This document shows positions 43,881 to 55,517 of a stretch of 64,000 bases of DNA, one piece after another. Every line of letters begins with the position of its first letter. Position 1 is the first letter of the stretch. The position numbers and the translations under genes are program-made. The notes beneath the pieces are model-generated. The model saw only the letters and a list, made by a program, of their open reading frames with translations. It was not told where the DNA came from and did not search any database. Origin of the DNA: Lojkania enalia (lineage: Eukaryota > Ascomycota > Dothideomycetes > Pleosporales); NCBI GenBank assembly GCA_010094045.1, contig ML986578.1, forward strand, positions 806,001-870,000. Direction: 5' to 3'.

Positions 43881-46241
43881 CCTAAGAGGAAGGTCATTTA
43901 GGTGGATTTTGGTGCGGGGTTAGGGTGGAATCTAGCAAATCCTCTTCCTATTATATATGTCCATTAATAGTATACATTCAACTAATTATAGATTTAATTT
44001 GAAGCTGTTTAAATAGCCTTGTCAACTTTTACTGTCCTAGGAATGCGAGAGATGGAAGGATTCCCATCGTTATTCGGGATTGTGAACAGCTCCTGGAAGG
44101 ATTCGTATCATTAGCGCAGGCTTATATATTACCTACTTTGCACGGCTATTTTATTTATATGAGCAATCTACTTCGTTGCACATTCATTAATCTTAAGGTC
44201 TTAGTTTATGCAAAACCTTTCCGGTTGGCGCAAATTCAGCTTTGGCTAACCAGTGGGATACAAGTGTAGCGATATGAAAGCGAGCACTCCGGGATAAAAG
44301 GATCGATTCCCTAGCGAATAATTAAACTTGCAGGCTACAGTATAGCTTATATCTATTATGTTCATCGCAGCGGAAACTTAGCTCTTATGTTCCACTACCA
44401 GCATTTTGTTTCGGCATGTAGGGGCTTGTGCCGTCTAGGAGAGGTTAGACTGAGGCCAGCCACAGGACTACTAGCCACAAGCTTGGTAGAGCGCTATGTA
44501 AGGTAAATAACATGGTAATCGTTATGTAAGACGTTTGCACTGACTAGGATAGTCGCTCGCATTGATTGGTGGTACCGATCAGTGGCAATCCTGCGGAAAT
44601 TATTGCGCACCACAATAGACACATAGCTGATGATAACTTCCTAGCATTACTATGAAACTCTAACGGTCGGATATGAGTGTTTTATATGTTCCGACAATGG
44701 TATAAGCTTGATGGTGTTGTGGAGAAGGAATTCTGTTACACCGTAGAAGGAAGCTCTCCGCAAATTAGGCGCCATGACGACCACGCGAAAATAATTTTCT
44801 AAATGGGAAGGTTTCTAGTATTTAGGGGTAACCGAGCACATGACTTATATAGAAGTATGAGAAATGTCCATGTGTGTACAGAGCTGGAGCTGCTTGGAGT
44901 CAAAGTACCCATCGTTTTTCTCGGAACGGAGGGCTTCTCGTCACGAAGGGATGGATATTACCCTTGTAAGCTCAGATGAAGACAAAAGTTCACACTTATA
45001 CTGTAGCAGATCACGTGAAAGGATGTTCGCGCAACGCATAGGTTTCGCAAGCAAGTGCGGGGTAAAATCTAAGAGAGCCAGGGTAGAAGCTTATTGTGTA
45101 AACAGCTATACAGTATCAAGTAGGGCACCTCACACATGAGTTTTGCTGATCCTTGTTAGAGTAGAGTCAGTCACAGCATTAGTTTCTATGGTAGTGTCTT
45201 AAGACAGGGCGGTGTTTGTTCGGTCATACTCGGCCATGATGAGATGCGTACTTGCCCTGTGGACACGGAGACCCACGTTTGAGGGTACAATGTATGGCTT
45301 TCTTGCCTATATCGGGAAGAAGAGTGAGGCCGCTGTTCACAATTATTGCGTTTTGGTTTTTACCATATATATTGCGCGACTGCTAACTGTAAGAGATTAT
45401 ATTGATGAAACAGCCTTGCTAGATCCTTCTATTGTTTGAGCTGATACTGATTGCTCAAGCGACTGGATTGAATGAAACCCTAGGCATATATCGACACGTG
45501 TGTAGAGTGAACTTCTGGGCATGTCCCGCACACCACGGTGATGTTATCCTGTCGCTAGTTCGCAAACCTAGCCGCTCAAAGGACAATACGTATGACGGGG
45601 GCTATCACATCAACTGAAATGGTGCCACTTTAAGCTTCTGCTTGGCGTATGTGATCGACGTGACGAAAACCTACTATAGGCCAATGCAGGGTGTGGGCTG
45701 CACGATCTCACAACGTTATCAATATGATGCAGATGAGATGTAGGGTGGACGTAAAGTGGGGTATCATATTCTAGCTCATTACTTCGTACGAGAACAGACA
45801 TTGGCAGAAAGCGGTTCCATGCCCTTGTTTTTCATTAACCTTAGCCTTCTCCTCCCAAGCCAGTATACACCATGACATCTTCTAACCTGCAGAAGACTGT
45901 TTGGGGATAGCTATCAACCAAGTGCTAACCTCTCTATATGATCTTCTCCAATGTATCCTTGGCTCCTCACATTCTACCTATCGATTTCTTTCTCCTGCAT
46001 TGCTGGAGACAAAAACCCGTAAAAGGCGTTTCAGGGAATGCCGTTCGTGTTCGCAAAATGTAGTCCCCGTGCATGCGTATGTGTACTGTGCAAATGAATC
46101 ATCCAAGCTCTCGCGTGGTGAAGTTTCCGTTGCTGTTGTGCCTTGTTGAAACCTGTCGGTGAAAGTGCCCGGATGTAAGCGAACACAAATGGTAATGGAG
46201 CTTTGCCGTTCTGGGATTCGGTAACATGAAGGTTCCTGGGC
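43881..46241. other. Gene-poor 2.4-kb stretch
   Basis: AT-rich, with only short frames (up to 106 codons) that lack recognisable domains. No transposon open frame is seen. Confidence 0.4.
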
Positions 46242-46718
46242 TCAACCCGCGTTGTACCCAACCATGTCGGCGCAGTGGGTGCAATAATACAAGTTGGTTC
46301 CAAACTTAACCATCCCACTAGGGCCAACGGCGCTGCGACGGCACCGGGCACAACACAGCATTAGGGGCGGCGGACTGCTGCATTGCGATGATGACGCGCT
46401 CGAGGTTGAGGAGGTGCTCGTCGACACGCTGGATTGCACGGGCCGGGCACTTGGGCGGGCGTGGGCGGCTGCGGTCTGTAGCTGGAGGAGCTTTGAAGCT
46501 TCCATGACGGCGGACGACGGATGGTACTGGACAGGCAGCGGACGCAGTGCCAGTAGAGGGTTGGTCGGCTCCGCGAAGGTTTCCGCGCAGTAGTGTGAGA
46601 GAGGAGTGGTGCTTGGTGTCTCGACCGAGAAGTGCGCTGCCGACGGGACCGGGGCGATGGAGAAGTAGCAGGTAGGAGATTCTAGAGACACTGGGGACTC
46701 GCAGTAGTTGGCGCGCAT
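46242..46718 (-). CDS. Small Ser-rich protein with C-terminal double CxxC motif
   Basis: A single exon of 158 aa. The first 110 residues are Ser/Thr/Pro/Ala-rich with a poly-Ser stretch. The last 40 residues form a compact module: CCARCRRSAVG, a short loop (GMVKFGTNLYY), CTHCADMVGYNAG. This gives two CxxC pairs about 20 residues apart, a probable zinc ribbon. I recall the pattern from small conserved proteins of filamentous ascomycetes with no assigned function. The order (disordered N-terminus, terminal zinc module) favours a protein- or RNA-binding adaptor, which is inference. The frame begins at MRANYCESPVSLES; a later start is possible. The gene is upstream-isolated and preceded on its own strand by a GC-rich leader. 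Confidence 0.65.
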   Translation of the reverse strand: MRANYCESPVSLESPTCYFSIAPVPSAAHFSVETPSTTPLSHYCAETFAEPTNPLLALRPLPVQYHPSSAVMEASKLLQLQTAAAHARPSARPVQSSVSTSTSSTSSASSSQCSSPPPLMLCCARCRRSAVGPSGMVKFGTNLYYCTHCADMVGYNAG

Positions 46719-49283
46719 GGTATGAACGTCTCTTGTAGGCGGGAAGAGGCAGCCGGTAGTGGGTCAGAAGGACCTGAATGCAACGAACTTGAGCGTTGGG
46801 CATGATGCAGCTGATATATCTGGTTTCATGTTTGGATCGGCCGGTGCCAAACACGGGTGACGCGGACAGGCCAGTCAGCGACACTCAGCCCGACGTAGCC
46901 GGCCTACGGGATTGGCTGTCCACCAGGATTGCACCAGGATTGTACGTGCAGTGGCCTAGACGCCCGCGGTGCTGGGTTCGGCGCGGAAAAGGGCAGAAAA
47001 GCGCAGAAGAGCACACCAGAGACGCTGGGTAGTTGCACGTTCGATCGCACTCCCATTCACGATCTGGACTCGGACTCAGGCTGCTAGCGCTGGGGCTCCC
47101 ATGCACGCGGCCTCCGACGACGCGCCCCGGCCAATCTGCGGCAGCCCAACCGTTTCCAAACATCGCGATCTGAAAAGCCATCCTCTGCCCATCGTGATCC
47201 CACCTCTGCGCGATGCCTTGCCAGCTTGTGCTCCTCCTTGGGCTCCTCCTGGCGCCCAGCAGCCTGCTCCTCCTCCCGCACCAGTTATCCGACAAGTATA
47301 CCCCATCCACTGCGCCGCCTGACCAAGCCCCACCATTACCGTCTGTTCGAGACTCTGACTCTAGGATGTCACCGTGTGACTCTGCAAACTCTGGCCCACG
47401 CCACGGCATAATTCCGTTTCGTTCCGTCTTCCGGAGTAGCCTGAGCGAGGCTGTCGTCCGTTCAACGGGCCGGACCGTGCTGGTGGTGAGGCCTAGAATC
47501 TTCACGTTCTAGACTTGACGCTCCCCAGACCTAGTATTGCGTGGCCGTTGGTACATATTTGGCCCCTTGCAGTTGCACCAGAACCCCAACCTCCCACAAT
47601 CCAGATCCTCACCGTACCTCAGCCCCTGAGCTTGGAATACCATCCGCAATACCGTCCTTCCCTCTCGCTCCTCGTAGTGGTTCCAATTTAGAACGATGCC
47701 ATCTTGCCTAAATACTTCGTAAGGCACTAAGTTTCCTAGACACACGGCTGCGACCCAAGGCAGCGGAATCGACAACTAGCCTGGAGAACATTTGCTAGAC
47801 CAGGAACCCTCGAAGGGCCATCGTGTGTCGTGGGCCCTTTTCACGGCTCGCTTGTCTTCCCTTTGGCCGTCTGCAATCTGCTGGCCCCCCTATCGCTTTA
47901 TTATGAGGTGTCCTGAGCCCAGTATTACAGCTCATCTTATCGTGGAAGAGCAAATTTTCTCCCTTTCCTCTCGACGGAACGCGAGTGACCACGTGGTATG
48001 CATGTATGCAGTATCAACCGAGGTCAACCGAGGTTAACCTCGATATCACGCAGAATGTCCTGGTAACTTCTCACGGCACGATCGTCCTGGATGTTAAAAC
48101 TTGTTAGCGGGTCATGAGACGGAAGTATTTTGGCCACACGTCCGGTTCGTTGCTCACCGATACCGGGATTGTGCGTGGATCGAGTGGGGCAAGATAGTAT
48201 AGGATCGCGGCATGGACGATTGATCGTGACTTCAGGGATCGGAGGCGCCTGAGTAGGTACCTAATTCCAGCTGTGAACCATACCCAATGTACTTGTACTG
48301 GTGCCTAAACTCAGTCAGCTGAGAAAATGGTTTGGTTAAAATAGTACACAAGACATAGCTTGCACTTGCAAGCCGGTTCGGCGACAATGGCTCTCCCCTA
48401 TGGTGGTTTCAGCTGTCTCGACTGGCCGAAATGTACTCCATCCTGGAATCCTAGTCGTCCTCGTGGCCTAGCAACTGAAAAGACTTAGCCAAGTAAGACT
48501 GCTGATGTTGTTGCCCTACAGAATCGTGGGCTCTAGACACCTCGCGGCATCTGTTCACGGATGCTTGTCTTGGAGTCGTTCAATAATGCTTGAACACTAT
48601 AAAGGTATTTGAATTAAAGTGATATTACCACTTCAAGTGGCAATGCCTAGTAGCTAAAATCCTTGTAAAGATTTGTCCTCAAAGAATGCTCTTTTATTTG
48701 ATAATTGATGATACATGCTGATGTTGCGCTCGCGAAATAATGCTATTGGAGGTGGGATGATTTCCCAGCCATGGCGTCATCGCATCATGTGCGCGGGCGT
48801 TTGCGGGTGGATACTGCGTGAGAAGGGATATATCTAGCGGGAGGACGGGTGGTGAGCGCTCAAGAATCCTATCTTTGCATTTATTGACGTAGTCTTCTCG
48901 TACACAGTGCTCTGCTTCTCTTGCAGGCCCAGCAGCCTTCGCCGGAAGCGGTGCGCATAGGGCGGGCAGGATAAAAAAAGCATGGTCATGATGACCTCTG
49001 TCCACCATGGTGGAATCAAATCGTAGGGTGTAAACCAGAATCCGCTTGGCGCCGTTCACCGATCCTCTCGCCTGCCTCCGCTTCTCTTGTACGGCTTGTT
49101 GGAGACGCTGTATAATAGCATTTCGTGCCTGTGCCACTGCAGTTTCTCGCAGACCTGTATGCGTATCGTCCCGCTCTGTTGCTGACCCACAGCCAGCCGC
49201 AAGCAATCAAACTGCCCCACCATTCAGTCAACCTTTGTGCCCCTCCAACACCACCGCCGGCTCTCATATCGCAAGTCGCAAGC
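46719..49283. other. Divergent intergenic region, 2.6 kb
   Basis: Upstream of both the CxxC protein (-) and 6-phosphogluconolactonase (+). A GC-rich 206-codon minus-strand frame (47505-46885) overlaps two others in the same area and has no recognisable composition; I read it as leader or promoter sequence. Nothing is seen at 47.8-48.9 kb. Confidence 0.35.
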
Positions 49284-50072
49284 ATGGGCAAGCCTCCGAA
49301 TCTATACAGTTTTCCGAGCGCGGACGAGCTCGCCGCGAGCCTCCGCTTGTTCGTCCTCGACGCCCAGAACAGCGCGCTGGAGCGCCACAACGTCTTTCGC
49401 GTCGGCGTGTCGGGCGGTTCGCTGCCCAAGGTCCTCGCGAAAGCCCTCCTCGAAGCGAACAATGGTGAAGGCGAGGTACAGTTTGGCAAGTGGGAGATAT
49501 TCTTTGCCGATGAGCGCTGTGTTCCTCTGAATCACGAAGACAGCAACTACAAGTTGGTTAAGGAGGAGATACTCGACAAGATACCGGCCGAGCAGGGCAT
49601 ACCCAAAGTCTTTCCCATCGATGAGAAGTATCTGGACGACGTACAAGAGATGGCTGACCAATACGAGCAAACCTTGGTTGCTGTCTTCGCCGCGAGGGAT
49701 AGTGTCAAGCTTCCCATGTTCGACCTACTGTTGCTAGGCTGCGGTCCTGACGGACATACATGTAGTCTCTTTCCAGGATCGCCGCTCCTGCGTGAGACCG
49801 ACGCCTGGGTCCTTCCCATTTCTGACTCGCCAAAACCTCCACCAAAGCGTATTACACTTTCACTACCGGTAGCATCACATGGAATCAAGATTGGCTTTGT
49901 TGCGACTGGTGGAGGCAAGAAGGATATCATGAAGCAAATCTTCGACACGGAAGAGGGGCGCCAACTGCCTTGTGGACTAATCAACACATTCGCACAGGAG
50001 AGGGTTAGTTGGTTCGTAGACTATCCAGCCATTGAAGGGGTCTCGTTCCCCGCCCGCCGCGGCAGCCTGTGA
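49284..50072 (+). CDS. SOL: 6-phosphogluconolactonase
   Basis: Hydrolyses 6-phosphogluconolactone in the oxidative pentose phosphate pathway, cytosol. The single exon encodes 262 aa (MGKPPNLYSFPSADELAASL), the usual size. Family motifs: FRVGVSGGSLPKVLAKALL (phosphate loop), WEIFFADERCVPLNHEDSNY (catalytic region), PMFDLLLLGCGPDGHTCSLF followed by PG, and VATGGGKKDIMKQI near the C-terminus, where other members have a G-x-x-K-x-x-x pattern. The start was set at 49284, not at the upstream in-frame ATG at 49125, because the added 53 residues are unlike the family and the protein begins in the usual register here. Yeast has several paralogues (SOL1-SOL4); this is the enzymatic SOL3/4 type by motif content. 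Confidence 0.93.
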   Translation: MGKPPNLYSFPSADELAASLRLFVLDAQNSALERHNVFRVGVSGGSLPKVLAKALLEANNGEGEVQFGKWEIFFADERCVPLNHEDSNYKLVKEEILDKIPAEQGIPKVFPIDEKYLDDVQEMADQYEQTLVAVFAARDSVKLPMFDLLLLGCGPDGHTCSLFPGSPLLRETDAWVLPISDSPKPPPKRITLSLPVASHGIKIGFVATGGGKKDIMKQIFDTEEGRQLPCGLINTFAQERVSWFVDYPAIEGVSFPARRGSL

Positions 50073-50636
50073 ACATGTGTTAGCTATTGTTCGGCCTCAG
50101 ATACGGAGGTGGGGAGGTAGCGGTCCGGATTTTCTTTGTGCTTTCGCGATGGATATCCACTACTTTGGTGTTGGACGGTTGCAATCTCGAAGTAAGCATT
50201 GGACCTTTGCAAAGAGTATGGAGATAGAGAGGAAATATATTCCTTCATGAATGGACGAATTTAAATTCCCTCCAGCTGTGCTCCTGTAATCATTTCTAAG
50301 ACTATCAGTTTCCAGGGTTCCTAGGTCCTTGGATCGTATCACGTGATAATAAGCTCTTGGCGCTAAGAACAGCCTTGGAATGTTCCACATACTCTCGTGT
50401 TTGTTTTGACGAACAATGCATACTTTCTACGCAATGAAAGCAGCAAGATGCCCATTCCTTCACTCAACTCCTCATTAAATCCACGGAGCCGACCTAGTAC
50501 TCGAGGGAAGAATGCGTCTGGGGTAATTCGAACCAGAGCAATTAGTAGTTTATGGCTGACACGACGAATGTAGGCTTTGCGGCTCCAGTTCCCCGATGGC
50601 TCCGAGACCAATACTATTCCTCCACAATCCCGCGAT
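50073..50636. other. Intergenic, no gene seen
   Basis: About 560 bp between two genes on the same strand. It should contain the terminator of 6-phosphogluconolactonase and the promoter of the next gene. Confidence 0.35.
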
Positions 50637-52145
50637 ATGAACCCTCCTTCTGCTCTTGGAGCTCCTTCAATACCGCTCTCACGGCAGAGCAATGCCGATC
50701 AGACAAAGCGACGAAGCTTCCTCCCTCAACGGGGCGATGTGAGCGCTTTGACGCGTAAGATAGGTCCAGGAACTGCAACCAGTAATCAAAACCGGTCAGA
50801 CTCGACCAATTCAATCGCGACTGATGCATCAATACCCTTAGAGTCCGCGGATACAAATGCATTGAAGACACGGCTTCGACCTAAATCGATACACAATACC
50901 TCCGCCAGTGTTAAGCATGCATTCGAGCGTATTAATCTTCGGACAGAATCTCTGCATCCCACAGATGCAGAGGTCGAAGTGGCAACGTCTCGGGTGAGCG
51001 GATTAGGTCCATCCCATTCTCTCCGCAAGCCTAGTACCTCCGCCCAGTTAGAGCAATCTATCAACGCCCGGTCGCACTTGCGAACAAAATCTACGAGTAC
51101 CGCGAGAAGCATACAACAGGACGTAGCAGAGCCTAGATCACGGCTGGACAGGCCAAAGTCTCTGTACGCTACCACTAGCTTTTCACTGAAAAACACCGGT
51201 AGCACTTCTGCAAATGCGGTTTCTCGTGACGCGAGCGGCTCAGTACGCCATACAGCGTTAAAGCGCTCAGTAAGTATTAAGGCCAGGCCGGAAGAACCTA
51301 AGAAGGAAGAACCCAAGAAGCCACGACCGGCCTTTTCCACCTTGCAGCAGCATTTCACACCCAGAAAAGTAGGGAAGGCACCAACATCCACGTTTCTACA
51401 TCCACCTGCCTCAGACGTCAGCCCAAATTGTCTTTCTCCAGATATAGCCAAGCTCCAAGCAGAGCTTCTACAGTTACATTTCTTGCTTGAATCGTCGGTT
51501 GAAGTAAGCTCTCAGTGGGAGCTTAGCGCAAAGAGGATACTCCACAGACGGTTTGATGAAGTGGCAAGTCTACATGATGCTTTGCGGGAGAATGAACGCC
51601 AGAGCCAGGAACAGAAGAATGTTTACGCTTTGCGAGAATGGAATAGTGTCGGTTCATCGTTTGGACTTGTCGATCACATTAGAATCCTCTCGGGTCCGCT
51701 GCACGAACTTCCTTCGTTGCTCAATCCTGGTGGCCGTTTCGTACGTTTGGCGGACGAGTTTGACTTGTGGATCAACCGCATAGAAGATGCCTGGATAGCA
51801 AGGAAGGGAGATCCCCGACAGCAAGGCTGTGGCGAGTTTGCTAAGGGCTTAGGCGACTTCTGGAGAGAAGAAACCGCAGCTTTGACACGCAAACTAACAA
51901 TATTTTCTCGAGATATGGATAGGTTGACTGACCCTGCCGGAGGCTCAAGTGTTGAGTGCATCGTCGCCACCTGCAAACAATTGTTAGGGCTGGTTCTAGA
52001 TGCTTTACATGAAATGCAGATGATCGAGGCTGCCGTGGTTAGTCGAGAAAGAGAATATGTAGAGTTGCGGCTGAAGGCGATTGCCGGTGACTTCAGGCAA
52101 GACGTCGATGAGATAAATCAAGGGAAGGCTGCTTGGCAGGTGTAG
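50637..52145 (+). CDS. Ser/Arg-rich protein with helical C-terminal domain, unknown function
   Basis: A single-exon gene, first ATG at 50637 (MNPPSALGAPSIPLSRQSNA), 502 aa. The frame is open about 60 nt farther upstream but without an ATG. Residues 1-250 are basic and Ser/Thr-rich (LRPKSIHNTSASVKHAFERI, RSVSIKARPEEPKKEEPKKP), probably disordered and phosphorylated. PAFSTLQQHFTPRK is followed by a long helical region from about 285 to the end: DIAKLQAELLQLHFLLESSV, SVGSSFGLVDHIRILSGPLH, FVRLADEFDLWINRIEDAWI, LGLVLDALHEMQMIEAAVVS. A basic disordered N-terminus before a helical bundle is typical of microtubule- or spindle-associated proteins such as augmin subunits, but I cannot name the family, and this is only a hint. 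The long frame and sensible domain structure make the gene itself secure. Confidence 0.75.
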   Translation: MNPPSALGAPSIPLSRQSNADQTKRRSFLPQRGDVSALTRKIGPGTATSNQNRSDSTNSIATDASIPLESADTNALKTRLRPKSIHNTSASVKHAFERINLRTESLHPTDAEVEVATSRVSGLGPSHSLRKPSTSAQLEQSINARSHLRTKSTSTARSIQQDVAEPRSRLDRPKSLYATTSFSLKNTGSTSANAVSRDASGSVRHTALKRSVSIKARPEEPKKEEPKKPRPAFSTLQQHFTPRKVGKAPTSTFLHPPASDVSPNCLSPDIAKLQAELLQLHFLLESSVEVSSQWELSAKRILHRRFDEVASLHDALRENERQSQEQKNVYALREWNSVGSSFGLVDHIRILSGPLHELPSLLNPGGRFVRLADEFDLWINRIEDAWIARKGDPRQQGCGEFAKGLGDFWREETAALTRKLTIFSRDMDRLTDPAGGSSVECIVATCKQLLGLVLDALHEMQMIEAAVVSREREYVELRLKAIAGDFRQDVDEINQGKAAWQV

Positions 52146-53437
52146 CCTGATTCTTGTCTACATTTTGAACTGAAAGTGTCCATGTCCAAGATGTTTTTGC
52201 GGATTCTCCTCGGATCTCCCCGTGGCATCTCATGGATCGTGTCTAAGAATGCCTGATCAGTGAGAACCATTCGTCGATTACTGTATCTAACTCCGTTCTC
52301 TCCATCTCATAACTCTGCAAAGTCCCGTCTATATTATCGTAGCTTGCATGGCGGCCGCATAGAGCTACTCTACATTATTTAGGACGATGCGCACTGTCCG
52401 CCAATCCTAGCGCACACCAGCGTCGAAGATATAGCGGCTTTCATCGCAGCCACTACTCTCCCACTCATGGCTCTTGTTCCAAACGATGCCTTGGCCCACA
52501 GCACCGTGAAGCGGCATCGCGCAGTTCAATATCCGTGCAAAGAAAACTACACGAGCTGCTGGCCATTGAAACGCCGGCTTGGCGGCAAGTAAAGACACTA
52601 AGCTAGGATCGGCAGGTGGATAAGCAGCATCAGCAACCTCTGACACCACATCTGCTCGGGGAAGTCTGTTGTTCCCTTGGTAAGCAAATCGTCGGCTTGG
52701 AAACAATCTTACTCAGCGCTCTGTCTGTTCTTACACGCGGTCACTTGCCTCGTCCTTGTGCGAGGCTTCTTACTATCTTGCACTCCCTTCCACTCCGTCA
52801 GCTCTGTGCCGCGTTACCTTACCAATGGACGTTGTTCTCGGATCCCTGTACCCGTTGCATTTCCCGTGACCATCTCCTTCACGCCTTGTCCCTGTCTACC
52901 TCTTTTTCGGACCGCATTCTTGTTTTTTTCCATGGTCCCATTTCGTACTTGAACAAGCCTTCTGCCGAACCCTGAAGCGCTTCCGTGCACCCAACAACCG
53001 AACTACAACGGCAGTGGCGCTGACACCGGCATTCAAACGTCCGCCTGTCTTGTTATGCACTGACGTCTACTCGACTGTTACTGGAATGGTCCCGTCGGAG
53101 CAGCCGCTACCTAGTTGATATCATTATCACATCGCTTGAGGCACAGACTCTTTTCTTTACGATCGGTCTCTTCTTGAAAAGTCGCCTCCCCTAGACTATA
53201 TCTTCCGCAATCTTTTAATAATCCAACAAGCTCCGCCAAGCCATTCAAAGGCACTCGTCGCCTGTTCACACCACCCCGGCCACATTAGTAATCCCTCAGC
53301 ATTACACTCTTTCTGTCGGGCATCAGGCATGGCTCTCTAGATCAATTGAGATTGCTAATCTTAACTCGACGACGCTTCACGAAAACGAATGGCGCCGCGG
53401 AGGAGCTGCAATTGTTCTCCAAGGGCTCATCCCACTC
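52146..53437. other. Intergenic, no gene seen
   Basis: About 1.3 kb between same-strand genes. CT-rich tracts (about 52680-53330) look like a fungal promoter or 5' leader. The 99-codon minus frame at 52407-52706 has no support. Confidence 0.35.
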
Positions 53438-55517
53438 ATGGACTCTTGGACAGCAAGGAAACGACCATGGGAGGAAGACAGCCCAATCGAACGCCCACAA
53501 AAGCGCCGGGATTCCACTACAGCCGCTGGCGAGGGACATGCTCCCCCGCTCCCGCAACATGCCGGCCAGTATTCTCGTAATGGTCGAACCCTAGACCAGC
53601 GTAGGCTACCGCCGCTGTATACACCATCTTGTAGCGCGTCGGCCGAGACTCTTTTGTCGCCTTCCTCACAGCCATTTCCCACAGTACAGGGCGGTGGCGG
53701 ATTCGGCGAATCAAGGCCAAGGTCACAATCTCTTTTCGACGTCTTCCAGCCGTCTAAAGGGCAACGACATGATATTCATTCAGGTAAGATCAATGTTCAA
53801 TTGTGGCTTTAGCTCATGTCCCGACCCTATTAGCGCGTCTACCGATAGGATTTGTTGCAAGCGCCCTTAGTCCATTGTCCCGTCTCTCGTCTTCCAAATC
53901 AATGATCACTAGGAACCTCCTAGGTCTGTTACCATTACTATATACTGAGTGCGATTACAGAACACATAGCATCAATATCCATTTCAACGTCGCTTGATTT
54001 GGAGCAATTTCTTCCGACTATTGGTAGCGACGCACAACGCCCTCGTGTCGGCACCGACCCAGCGCCTCATGTGGCAGGGGCGGTAACCTGCTGTCCATCC
54101 AACTGCGAGGGCCAGGCTTGCTCGAATACCCGAACCCTAATGCGCAAACTCGCCTCCGAGTTGATATTGTTGGACAGTAGAGTAAGATCCGTTATACATA
54201 AAGACCATCACTCATCCAACGAAGTAAGGAACCATTTTTGCTTTCTCATCACATCGTTGCTACTGCCAGCCTAGCATCGCTTCAGCCTCACCGCTACATG
54301 ATCTATGTGGTGCTAACTTCATCTTTCAGCCGCCTGAGGTTGAGCGTATTGGCACCAAAGAATCACTACAATGGGCTCTTGACGTGATTCAGTGGACTAA
54401 TACTAATCTTCGGAACCATATAGAGCATTTTGTATCTCGGAATCCCGATCAAGGCCTATTTCAGGCGGATACGTCATCGACAATGAGGCGTGGCAACCAG
54501 CCCTACGAGCGCGAAGAGTACTCTCCCCCTACACGGCAATTATCGGGTCTTGGTTCTGTCGGTTTTGCACATCCGGCCGTCATGCCTGCCGACGACAATC
54601 GAAAAAATCCATATGGTAACGAGAATACGCCGATGGTCAACTCACCGCATCACACAGCTTCATCTTCTGGATCGGTGTTCATGCCTTCTCAGTCGCCTAT
54701 GCAAGCACCGCAGCCATCGCGCCCCGGAATGTTACCATCTCCATCATCGATAACCTTTTCCAACATACCAAATCTCCCACCAATCTCACCGCCTTCATCG
54801 TCACTTCAAGCATCCGCTCAAACAGCTCATTTACAAGATCTTCAGCATCAAGTGAGCGTTAAGACTTTGCAGTTTCAGACACTACAGCGCGAATACGACA
54901 ACCTGCTTCAAAAGTTAGAGCGCCAGCGCACAAAATGCGCTACATTGGAGAAGAAGTTTGAGGTCAGTGATGTTGAAATAAACAGTCTCACTGATGAGAA
55001 AGAGAAACTGCAGGCACAAGTTGGTGCTTTAGAGGGCCAGGTCGAAGAGCTACAGCAAAGCAGGGACGAAGCACGCCGTCAACTAGTCGCCAATGGGGCA
55101 CAGTACATGCGAATCATGGAAATGGCAAACCGCCTGCAGGCCCAGAGTGCCGAGGACAAGAAGCGATGGGAAGCCGAAAAGGCTGAACTTGAACAAAGGA
55201 TCCGAGTTCTAGAGGAGGCGATGGTAGCTGGTCCCGAACATCCAACCACTACCGGAAGCAATATAGATGCAACCCCGCGTCTATCTATAATAGAAACGAA
55301 CTATCGAAATCCGATTTCCGTAGCATCTACCTCCTCCGACGAGACTGTCAATGTCCTTAGGGCTGAGATTGGGCGCCTTCGGTCCCGGACGCTGTCATTA
55401 GAAGCGGCCCTACAGACTATGAGACAGGAGAGCATTTTCATCCAGGCAGCTGCGAAGCAATTAGTGGAATCTGGCGGCAAGATTGAAAAGGTAGCACACG
55501 ATTCTGCGAGCGGGTGA
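53438..55517 (+). CDS. Coiled-coil protein with Cys-rich motif, unknown function
   Basis: Exons are 53438-53783, 53961-54223 and 54330-55517; 598 aa, phases agree. The acceptor at 53961 could equally be 9 nt downstream in the same frame, and a small extra exon in the first intron is not excluded. The N-terminus is basic (MDSWTARKRPWEEDSPIERP) and Pro/Ser-rich. The second exon has a cysteine cluster, CCPSNCEGQACSNTRTLMRK. KESLQWALDVIQWTNTNLRN follows, then a Ser/Pro-rich middle. A coiled coil of about 150 residues runs from AHLQDLQHQVSVKTLQFQTL to EQRIRVLEEAMV, and a second short helix is near the C-terminus (IGRLRSRTLSLEAALQTM). The QWALDVIQWTNTNLRNHIEH block looks conserved-type, but I cannot name the family. 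The Cys cluster lacks the spacing of a standard GATA or C6 finger. Confidence 0.7.

Noticed and set aside
46885..47505. 206-codon minus-strand frame upstream of the CxxC gene
   Set aside because: GC-rich, overlaps other frames in the same place, and lacks recognisable domains or splice context.
52407..52706. 99-codon minus-strand frame before the coiled-coil gene
   Set aside because: No similarity; it lies in a CT-rich promoter-like stretch.
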